The notes under the pieces were generated by a model. The model did no database searches and was not told where the DNA came from. It saw only the letters and a program-made list of their open reading frames with translations. From positions 558,001 through 622,000 of the forward strand of contig NZ_JACJFN010000002.1 of NCBI RefSeq assembly GCF_014164785.1: 64,000 bases of DNA, read 5' to 3'. The translations under genes and the position numbers were made by a program. The stretch comes from Aquipseudomonas guryensis. Lineage in GTDB: Bacteria; Pseudomonadota; Gammaproteobacteria; Pseudomonadales; Pseudomonadaceae. Position 1 is the stretch's first letter. Each line of letters starts with the position of its first letter. Of this stretch, positions 57,891 to 64,000 are shown piece after piece.

Positions 57891-58084
57891 TCCTCCCTAT
57901 CTCAACTCTCTTGCTGGCTAGCCCTGCGTGCTGTGGCTGGGCAAACGTCTTGTCCTTGGCGCAGAAAGTCGCTTTGACTGCTGCGCATGGCTCTTGCCGA
58001 CAGAGCAATCCGCCAGCGCGGATGCAATTTACCCGGTGCTCCGCTAGGATTAGCCCCTCGGTTACCCAGACGCGACGGTTTTCA

Positions 58085-60178
58085 ATGAGTTATCAGGTTC
58101 TTGCACGTAAATGGCGTCCGCGCTCGTTCCGCGAAATGGTCGGCCAGACCCATGTGCTCAAGGCCCTGATCAATGCCCTGGACAGCCAGCGCCTGCACCA
58201 TGCGTACCTGTTCACCGGCACCCGCGGGGTCGGCAAGACCACCATCGCGCGGATCATCGCCAAGTGCCTGAACTGCGAAACCGGTATCAGCTCCACCCCA
58301 TGCGGACAGTGCTCGGTATGCCGCGAGATCGACGAGGGCCGCTTTGTCGACCTGATCGAAGTCGACGCCGCCAGCCGCACCAAGGTCGAAGACACCCGTG
58401 AACTGCTGGAAAACGTGCAATACGCACCCAGCCGCGGGCGCTACAAGGTCTACCTGATCGACGAAGTGCACATGCTCTCCACGCACTCGTTCAACGCGCT
58501 GCTCAAGACCCTCGAAGAGCCGCCACCCCACGTCAAATTCCTGCTCGCCACCACCGACCCGCAGAAACTACCGGTCACCATCCTCTCGCGCTGCCTGCAG
58601 TTCTCCCTGAAGAACATGCCGCCGGAGCGGGTGGTCGAGCACCTGACTCACGTCCTGACCGCCGAGAGCGTGCCGTTCGAGGACGACGCCCTGTGGCTGC
58701 TCGGCCGCGCCGCCGATGGTTCGATGCGCGATGCCATGAGCCTGACCGACCAGGCCATCGCCTTTGGCGAAGGTAAGGTGCTGGCCGCTGATGTGCGTTC
58801 CATGCTCGGCACCCTCGACCACGGTCAGGTGTATGGCGTGTTGCATGCGCTGCTGGAAGGCGATGCCCGAGCTTTGCTCGAAGCGGTGCGTCATCTGGCC
58901 GAGCAAGGCCCGGATTGGGGCGGCGTGCTTTCCGAGATGCTCAACGTGCTGCACCGTGTGGCTGTGGCTCAGGCCCTGCCGGAAGCGGTGGACAATGGCC
59001 AGGGCGACCGTGACAAGGTGCTGGCGCTGGCCCAGGCGCTGCCGGCTGAGGATGTGCAGTTCTATTACCAGATGGGCCTGATCGGCCGCCGCGACCTGCC
59101 GCTAGCGCCGGACCCGCGCAGCGGTTTCGAGATGGTGCTGCTGCGCATGTTGGCGTTCCGTCCCGCGGATGCCGACGGAGCACCACGCTCACCTTTGAAG
59201 GAGTTACCGTCAAAGGATCTGGGAATCAGCAAGGCCACAGCTGATTCCACACACAACCCAGTGGCCGGCGCAGCCATTGCTGCCCAGCCGGCTCCTATCG
59301 TTGCCCCTGTTGCCGCGCAGCCAGCCGCTGCAGTGCTGCCAGCGCCCGTGGCTGCCGCGCCGGCGCCTGTTGCCGCGGCCGTTGCGCCAGTGGTTGTCGA
59401 GGAACAAGCCAGCTCGCCGGTCAGCGTGCCCAGCGTGGTTGCAGCAGCGCCAGTGATCGATCTGCCCTGGGAAGAGAAACCGACCGAGCCAGTCGCGCCA
59501 GCGGCTGAGGCGGCCGTCGAGCCGCTGGCACCGCCGGTTGTCACGGAACCTGTAAGCGAGCCTGAGCCAGTTCCCGCAGCAGTAGCTCCGGAACCTGCGC
59601 CGGCAGCCGCGCTGGCGGAACCAGTAGCGCCAGTCGCTGCAGTCGTTGACGAGGGCGATGACGATGAGCCGCCTCCTGGTGATTACGACTATGCCGAAGT
59701 CGATGGTGACAGCCTCGACTACAACTTCGATGTGTCGGCAGCCGAACCTGTCGCTGAGCCAGAACCCTTGCCAGCGGCCCAGCCGGCCACCGGCCTGGCT
59801 GCCGAGTGGCTGGATCTGTTCCCGCGTCTGGGCCTGTCCGGTATGACGGGCAGCATCGGCGCCAACTGCACCCTGATCGAAACCAATGGCGATGACTGGT
59901 TGCTGCACCTGGACCCGGGCCACAGTGCCCTGTTCAATGCCACCCAGCAGCGTCGCCTCAACGATGCACTGAACCAGCATCTCGGGCGTAGTATCAACCT
60001 GCGCATCGAGTTGATCCTGCCCGAGCAGGAAACCCCGGCCCAGGCGGCTTCGCGCAAGCGCGCCGAACGCCAGCGCCAGGCGGAGCAGTCGATCCACGAT
60101 GACCCGCTGGTGCAGCAGATGATTCAACAGTTCGCCGCGGTGATCCGCGCCGACTCCATCGAACCTGTGAACAATTAA
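58085..60178 (+). CDS. dnaX: DNA polymerase III tau subunit DnaX
   Basis: A 697-residue clamp-loader subunit. ATPase domain: Walker [10 protein letters not shown], zinc cysteines CLNCETG...CGQCSVC, Walker [10 protein letters not shown], and sensor segments. A Pro/Ala/Val/Glu-rich linker (about 400-560) leads to the C-terminal tau domain that binds DNA polymerase and DnaB (about 575-697). I see no A-AAA-AAG slippery heptamer at the position where E. coli makes gamma, so a shorter form made by that route is unlikely. The start at 58085 matches [15 protein letters not shown]; upstream open frame is not supported. ybaB follows after 10 bases. Confidence 0.95.
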   Translation: MSYQVLARKWRPRSFREMVGQTHVLKALINALDSQRLHHAYLFTGTRGVGKTTIARIIAKCLNCETGISSTPCGQCSVCREIDEGRFVDLIEVDAASRTKVEDTRELLENVQYAPSRGRYKVYLIDEVHMLSTHSFNALLKTLEEPPPHVKFLLATTDPQKLPVTILSRCLQFSLKNMPPERVVEHLTHVLTAESVPFEDDALWLLGRAADGSMRDAMSLTDQAIAFGEGKVLAADVRSMLGTLDHGQVYGVLHALLEGDARALLEAVRHLAEQGPDWGGVLSEMLNVLHRVAVAQALPEAVDNGQGDRDKVLALAQALPAEDVQFYYQMGLIGRRDLPLAPDPRSGFEMVLLRMLAFRPADADGAPRSPLKELPSKDLGISKATADSTHNPVAGAAIAAQPAPIVAPVAAQPAAAVLPAPVAAAPAPVAAAVAPVVVEEQASSPVSVPSVVAAAPVIDLPWEEKPTEPVAPAAEAAVEPLAPPVVTEPVSEPEPVPAAVAPEPAPAAALAEPVAPVAAVVDEGDDDEPPPGDYDYAEVDGDSLDYNFDVSAAEPVAEPEPLPAAQPATGLAAEWLDLFPRLGLSGMTGSIGANCTLIETNGDDWLLHLDPGHSALFNATQQRRLNDALNQHLGRSINLRIELILPEQETPAQAASRKRAERQRQAEQSIHDDPLVQQMIQQFAAVIRADSIEPVNN

Positions 60179-60188
60179 GGAGTTCACC

Positions 60189-60515
60189 ATGATGAAAGGT
60201 GGCATGGCAGGCCTGATGAAACAGGCTCAGCAGATGCAAGAAAAAATGGCCAAGATGCAGGAAGAGTTGGCCAACGCCGAAGTCACCGGCCAGTCCGGCG
60301 CCGGCCTGGTCAGCGTGGTGATGACCGGTCGCCATGACGTCAAGCGCATCACCCTGGACGACAGCCTGATGCAGGAAGACAAGGAAGTGCTCGAAGACCT
60401 GATCGCCGCAGCCGTCAACGACGCTGTGCGCAAGGTCGAGCAGAACAGCCAGGACAAGATGTCCGGCATGACCGCAGGTATGCAGCTGCCCCCCGGTTTC
60501 AAAATGCCTTTCTAA
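60189..60515 (+). CDS. ybaB: YbaB/EbfC family nucleoid-associated protein
   Basis: A 108-residue dimeric DNA-binding protein: [20 protein letters not shown] start, [22 protein letters not shown] core and a Gly/Met/Pro-rich end ([11 protein letters not shown]). Standard neighbour of dnaX and recR in bacteria. AAGGAG lies just upstream. Confidence 0.95.
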   Translation: MMKGGMAGLMKQAQQMQEKMAKMQEELANAEVTGQSGAGLVSVVMTGRHDVKRITLDDSLMQEDKEVLEDLIAAAVNDAVRKVEQNSQDKMSGMTAGMQLPPGFKMPF

Positions 60516-60549
60516 ACCGGGGCGTCCAGCCGCAGCACATAGCGGCGTT

Positions 60550-60610
60550 GCGATTCGGTCCGGGCATGCTCATTTACGGCAAGTAAACTCCGCTGCCCGG
60601 ACCGAATCGC
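60550..60610. repeat. Perfect 17-bp inverted repeat with shared repeat core
   Basis: GCGATTCGGTCCGGGCA (60550-60566) is the exact reverse complement of TGCCCGGACCGAATCGC (60594-60610). The 27-base loop region carries GCTCATTTAC-N5-GTAAACTCCGC, the same core found inside the element at 36595-36793 (GCTCATTTAC and GTAAACTCCGCT identical, 5 central bases different). It lies between ybaB and recR and could act as a strong RNA hairpin. Confidence 0.75.
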
Positions 60611-60685
60611 GCCTTGCTCTGCACAGCGTCTGATCACCCCTCGCTCCGTGCCTACCATTCAAAGCCATCTCCTACGGTATTCCTC

Positions 60686-61285
60686 ATGAGCTTCAGCCCG
60701 CTGATTCGCCAACTGGTCGACGCCCTGCGCATCCTGCCCGGAGTGGGGCAGAAGACGGCTCAGCGTATGGCGCTGCAGATGCTTGAGCGCGATCGCAGTG
60801 GCGGCATGCGCCTGGCTCAGGCATTGACTGCGGCGATGGAAGGGGTGGGGCATTGCTCGCGCTGCCGTACCCTGAGCGAGGATGAGCTGTGCCCGCAGTG
60901 TGCCGACCCGCGCCGCGATGATTCGCTGCTGTGCGTGGTGGAAGGGCCGCTGGATGTGTTTGCGGTGGAGCAGACCGGCTACCGCGGCCGCTACTTCGTG
61001 CTCAAGGGGCACCTGTCGCCGCTCGATGGCCTGGGCCCGGAAGCCATTGGTATCCCCGAGCTGCTCGCACGGGTGGCTGCCGGTAACTTCGCCGAGCTGA
61101 TTCTCGCCACCAACCCGACGGTGGAGGGCGAGGCCACGGCCCATTACATCGCGCAGATGCTCCACGGCAAGGGCATCATCCTGTCGCGCATCGCTCATGG
61201 CGTGCCGCTGGGTGGCGAGCTGGAACTGGTGGACGGTGGCACCCTGGCGCATGCCTTCGCCGGGCGCCGGCCAATCGCTGACTGA
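60686..61285 (+). CDS. recR: Recombination mediator protein RecR
   Basis: A 199-residue recombinational repair protein working with RecF and RecO to load RecA. N-terminal helix-hairpin-helix ([16 protein letters not shown]), zinc finger [16 protein letters not shown], and a Toprim domain ([35 protein letters not shown]). Start at 60686 gives the family length of about 198. It ends 5 bases from the convergent acetyltransferase gene. Confidence 0.96.
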   Translation: MSFSPLIRQLVDALRILPGVGQKTAQRMALQMLERDRSGGMRLAQALTAAMEGVGHCSRCRTLSEDELCPQCADPRRDDSLLCVVEGPLDVFAVEQTGYRGRYFVLKGHLSPLDGLGPEAIGIPELLARVAAGNFAELILATNPTVEGEATAHYIAQMLHGKGIILSRIAHGVPLGGELELVDGGTLAHAFAGRRPIAD

Positions 61286-61290
61286 GCGAG

Positions 61291-61785
61291 TTATCCAGGT
61301 AGCTGCCCGGCCAATTGCGCCAGGGCTGGCTCTGCCATTTCATAGGCCAGCCACTTGCTCACCGGGCGTCCGCCGAGGCACTGGTAGAAGCGTTCCGCAC
61401 GGCTGTTGCCGACCAATACATCCCACTTCATGCGCCCTGCGCCCTGGTCTATAGCCCAGCTCGCCACGCCGGCCAGCAGCTGCCTGCCCAGTCCCTGCGC
61501 GCGCTGTTCAGGTTGCAGATACAGCTCCTTGAGCAGGCAGGTTGGACGCAGATCGTAGGTGAAGGGGATCAGCAACGCCACGGCATAGCCACACGGCACA
61601 CCGGCGCTCTCGGCGACAAACACCTGGCACTGCGCGCTGGGGCCAAAGGCCCGTTCACACAGCGCCTGGGCATCAACAGCGAAGTCCGTCAGGTAATCCT
61701 CGAATGCCGCCAGCTCGCGCATGAGTACCAGCAACGCGGGAATGTCTGTCACCTGCGCTGCTCGTACTCTGGCCTGATTCAGCAT
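61291..61785 (-). CDS. GNAT family N-acetyltransferase
   Basis: A 164-residue acetyltransferase resembling the diamine/spermidine N-acetyltransferase (SAT1-like) group: RAAQVTDIPALLVLMRELAAFE at the start, LLKELYLQPEQRAQGLGRQLL with the acetyl-CoA loop, and a C-terminal WDVLVGNSRAERFYQCLGG motif. The substrate is not known. Its start overlaps the end of the upstream rhodanese gene, so the two are one minus-strand operon. Confidence 0.88.
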   Translation of the reverse strand: MLNQARVRAAQVTDIPALLVLMRELAAFEDYLTDFAVDAQALCERAFGPSAQCQVFVAESAGVPCGYAVALLIPFTYDLRPTCLLKELYLQPEQRAQGLGRQLLAGVASWAIDQGAGRMKWDVLVGNSRAERFYQCLGGRPVSKWLAYEMAEPALAQLAGQLPG

Positions 61786-62219
61786 GCGCAGCGGATGCCC
61801 GGCTGGCTGTTGGCCGTTTGCTCGCCGCGGGCGCCGACCAGGCTCAGGCCTTCGTCAAGCCAGCCGGTGACGCCACCGAGCATTTCCTTCACCGCATAAC
61901 CCAGGCTGGCCAGGCGCACGGCGGCGCGGTGCACGCCATTGCAGTGCGGGCCGGCGCAGTAAACGACGAACAGGGTGTCGCGCGGGTAGCGTGCCATGTA
62001 CTCGCGCTCCATCAGCCGGTGCGGGATGTTGATGGCGCCTGGCACATGGCCGCTGGCATAGGCCGCCTCGCCGCGCACATCGACCAATACATAGTCGACA
62101 TCGCCGTCCTGCTGGCTGGCATGTACGTCCGAGCAGTCGGTCTCGAAGCTCAGGCGCTGGCTGAAGTGCATCAGAGCGATGGCGGAAGAGGCGGCGGGGT
62201 GTTGGCTGATCAGGCTCAT
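61779..62219 (-). CDS. Rhodanese-domain protein
   Basis: A 146-residue cytosolic single rhodanese domain. Seen: YVLVDVRGEAAYASGHVPGAINIPHRLM and the active-site loop with Cys88 (VVYCAGPHCNGVHRAA), then MLGGVTGWLDEG. It may act in sulfur transfer. Unlike the rhodanese at 36905 it has no signal peptide. The stop overlaps the GNAT gene start by 7 bases. Divergent from the regulator gene at 62314. Confidence 0.9.
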   Translation of the reverse strand: MSLISQHPAASSAIALMHFSQRLSFETDCSDVHASQQDGDVDYVLVDVRGEAAYASGHVPGAINIPHRLMEREYMARYPRDTLFVVYCAGPHCNGVHRAAVRLASLGYAVKEMLGGVTGWLDEGLSLVGARGEQTANSQPGIRCAC

Positions 62220-62313
62220 GTGAGGCTCCGGTCGGTGGGTGTGGCGCCACTGTATCCAGACGCCAATCTTGGCTACAGTGGCGGTTCAGACAGTGATAGG
62301 AAAAAATCCGCCA

Positions 62314-63306
62314 ATGCGCAACGACCCCGGCCTGGTGGCCATCCTTGCCTACGATGGCCTCTGTACCTTCGAGTTCGGCATTGCCGTGGAAGTGTTCGGC
62401 CTGGCCCGCCCGGAGTTCGACTTCCCCTGGTACCGCCACTGCATCGTCGGCCTGGACCAAGGGCCGATGCGTGCTATGGGCGGCATCCAGGTGCTGGCGG
62501 ACGCTGGCCTGGAGGCTCTGGCCGAAGCCCGTACCATCATCATCCCCGGTTGGCGCGACCGTGCCGAATTGCCACCCGCCGAACTGCTTGAGGCCTTGCG
62601 CGCAGCTCATGAGCGCGGCGCGCGCCTGCTGTCGATCTGTTCCGGGGTGTTCGTGCTGGCGGCCAGCGGCCTGCTCGATGGCCAGCGCGCCACCACCCAC
62701 TGGCGTTATACCGATGAGCTGGTGCGGCGCTATCCGGCCATCGAGGTGGACCCGCAGGTGCTCTACGTGGATGCCGGCCAACTGATCAGCTCGGCGGGCA
62801 GCGCGGCCGGTATCGATGCCTGTCTGCACCTGGTGGCGCGGGATTTCGGCAGCCAGGTGGCCAATCGCGTGGCGCAGCGTCTGGTGATGGCTCCGCAGCG
62901 TGCCGGCGGCCAAGCCCAGTTCATTCCCGCGCCGGTGGCTCAGGCCGTGCGCCATGACTTGTCCGGTCTGCTGGAGTGGGTGCGTCAGCATTTGTCCGAA
63001 CCGCTGGAAATCAGCCAGTTGGCCAAGCGGGTGGCGATGAGCGAGCGCACCTTTCTGCGCCGTTTCAGCGATGCCACCGGCATGTCACCCAAGGCCTGGT
63101 TGCAGCACGAGCGCCTGGCGCGAGCCCGTGCGTTGCTTGAGGGCGGGGGGCAGAGCGTCGAGCGGATTGCCGAGCAATGCGGCTTTCGCACGGTGGAGGG
63201 CTTTCGCATCGCTTTCCGCAATAGTGTCGGTCTGCCGCCCAGTGCCTATCGCGAGCGCTTCGGTGCGACCGGTATGGCTCAGGAGACGGCTGAAATCTCA
63301 TCTTGA
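62314..63306 (+). CDS. GlxA/FtrA-type AraC family transcriptional regulator
   Basis: A 330-residue regulator with an N-terminal DJ-1/PfpI-like domain (about 8-180, LVAILAYDGLCTFEFGIAVEVF; SICSGVFVLAASGLLDGQRATTHW with Cys in the nucleophile elbow) and a C-terminal AraC double helix-turn-helix (about 220-320, LEISQLAKRVAMSERTFLRRF; IAEQCGFRTVEGFRIAF). Start at 62314 gives a length near other FtrA-like proteins; upstream frame is open to 62239 with less support. Its divergent neighbour, the rhodanese-acetyltransferase pair, is a plausible target. Confidence 0.88.
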   Translation: MRNDPGLVAILAYDGLCTFEFGIAVEVFGLARPEFDFPWYRHCIVGLDQGPMRAMGGIQVLADAGLEALAEARTIIIPGWRDRAELPPAELLEALRAAHERGARLLSICSGVFVLAASGLLDGQRATTHWRYTDELVRRYPAIEVDPQVLYVDAGQLISSAGSAAGIDACLHLVARDFGSQVANRVAQRLVMAPQRAGGQAQFIPAPVAQAVRHDLSGLLEWVRQHLSEPLEISQLAKRVAMSERTFLRRFSDATGMSPKAWLQHERLARARALLEGGGQSVERIAEQCGFRTVEGFRIAFRNSVGLPPSAYRERFGATGMAQETAEISS

Positions 63307-63308
63307 AA

Positions 63309-63326
63309 ACCAAGCAAGCGCTCGGT
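63309..63326. promoter_or_regulatory. TetR-type operator-like inverted repeat
   Basis: ACCAAGC-AAGC-GCTCGGT (63309-63326): the two 7-base arms match at 6 of 7 when inverted. It is 34 bases before the acyl-CoA dehydrogenase start. TetR-family repressors commonly act on such sites before acyl-CoA dehydrogenase genes; no tetR gene is visible here. Confidence 0.45.
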
Positions 63327-63359
63327 TAAGGTCACTGCATCCTTATCCGGAGCTTGCCC

Positions 63360-64000
63360 ATGTCTGCCTTTCAGGAATACTTCGACGAATCCCATCAGCT
63401 GGTGCGCGACTCGGTGCGCCGTTTCGTCGAGCGCGAGATACTGCCGCATGTGGCGGACTGGGAGGAGGCCGAGGAGTTTCCCCGCGAGCTGTACCGCAAG
63501 GCCGGTGCTGCTGGCATCCTCGGTATCGGTTATCCGGAGCAGTTCGGCGGCAGTCACGAGGGCGACCTGTTTGCCAAGGTGGCGGCCAGCGAAGAGTTGA
63601 TGCGCTGCGGCTCCGGCGGCCTAGTGGCCGGCCTCGGTTCACTGGATATCGGCCTGCCGCCGGTACTCAAGTGGGCCCGCCCGGAAGTGCGCGAGCGCGT
63701 GGTGCCGCAGGTGCTGGCCGGCGAGAAGATCATGGCCCTGGCGGTGACCGAACCTTCGGGCGGCTCCGACGTGGCCAGCCTGAAAACTCGCGCGGTGAAA
63801 GAGGGCGACTTCTACCGCGTCACCGGCAGCAAGACCTTCATCACCAGCGGCGTGCGCGCCGACTATTACACCGTGGCGGTGCGTACCGGCGGCGAAGGAT
63901 TCGGCGGCGTCAGCCTGTTGCTGATCGAGAAGGGGACGCCAGGCTTCACCGTCGGTCGTTCGCTGAAGAAGATGGGCTGGTGGGCATCCGATACCGCCGA
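63360..64000 (+). CDS. Acyl-CoA dehydrogenase, N-terminal part (runs off the window)
   Basis: Open from ATG at 63360 to the window end, 213 codons. N-terminal helical domain (FDESHQLVRDSVRRFVEREILPHV), middle beta domain with LAVTEPSGGSDVASLKTRAV and the FAD-binding stretch ITGSK-like segment (VTGSKTFITSGVRADYYTVAVRTG). The catalytic base and C-terminal helical domain lie outside the window. It oxidises acyl-CoA with an electron-transfer flavoprotein; chain specificity cannot be told. A possible TetR operator is just upstream. Confidence 0.92.
   Translation, partial: MSAFQEYFDESHQLVRDSVRRFVEREILPHVADWEEAEEFPRELYRKAGAAGILGIGYPEQFGGSHEGDLFAKVAASEELMRCGSGGLVAGLGSLDIGLPPVLKWARPEVRERVVPQVLAGEKIMALAVTEPSGGSDVASLKTRAVKEGDFYRVTGSKTFITSGVRADYYTVAVRTGGEGFGGVSLLLIEKGTPGFTVGRSLKKMGWWASDTA

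Noticed and set aside
59200..59700. Programmed frameshift site in dnaX
   Set aside because: No A-AAA-AAG or similar slippery run was found around the end of the ATPase domain or in the linker.

Overview
The window is bacterial chromosome from the genus Pseudomonas (Gammaproteobacteria). The evidence is gene content and order: fleQ-fleS-fleR flagellar regulators, two fliS-type genes, fleN, the motC/motD second stator, parC/parP beside cheW, an smc-zipA-ligA block, and a 4.5S RNA gene just before dnaX-ybaB-recR. Base composition is high in GC and nearly every gene has a Pseudomonas-type counterpart in the same order. From memory of P. aeruginosa PAO1, the layout differs there: fliJ and fliK lie in separate loci, the hsbA-hsbR-hptB genes sit near flgM, and ccm is far from smc. 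This is therefore more likely a species outside P. aeruginosa, where the flagellar genes form one continuous island.

Region 1 (1-25.9 kb) is the flagellar core on the plus strand: the end of fliD, two FliS-like export chaperones, a FliT-like protein, fleQ, fleSR, fliEFGHIJ, a phosphorelay insert hsbA-hsbR-hptB, fliK, fliLMNOPQR, flhB, a muramidase-like gene, flhA and flhF. Sigma-54 promoters with exact GG-N10-GC spacing precede fleS, fliE, fliK, fliL and flhA. This matches the known cascade in which FleQ with sigma-54 drives fleSR and the early structural operons.

Region 2 (25.9-36.6 kb) holds regulation and chemotaxis: fleN, fliA (sigma-28), cheY, cheZ, cheA, cheB, motC, motD, parC, parP, cheW and a DUF2802 membrane protein. 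A near-perfect sigma-28 promoter lies inside the cluster, in front of parP-cheW, so the polar-array adaptor genes can be transcribed separately from the upstream che genes.

Region 3 (36.6-47.2 kb): a 199-bp repeat with terminal inverted repeats, an exported rhodanese-like protein, a minus-strand pair encoding a FliK-like and an FlhB-C-terminal-like protein (a second hook-length/export-switch pair), the complete cytochrome c maturation operon ccmABCDEFGHI, and two related YXRW-rich lipoproteins.

Region 4 (47.2-64 kb) is largely housekeeping: smc (with a possible coupled 25-codon leader ORF), zipA, ligA, a TRL-like lipoprotein, an HU-family protein, a membrane protein, a methyl-accepting chemotaxis protein with a possible sigma-28 promoter, the SRP RNA gene ffs, dnaX-ybaB-recR, a GNAT acetyltransferase, a rhodanese, a GlxA/FtrA-type AraC regulator, and the start of an acyl-CoA dehydrogenase that runs off the window. 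I found no tRNA, CRISPR, prophage or intact insertion sequence. No wholly new multi-gene system is evident. The least explained items are the muramidase-like gene between flhB and flhA, the fliK2/flhB2 pair, the repeat family, and the leader ORF before smc.
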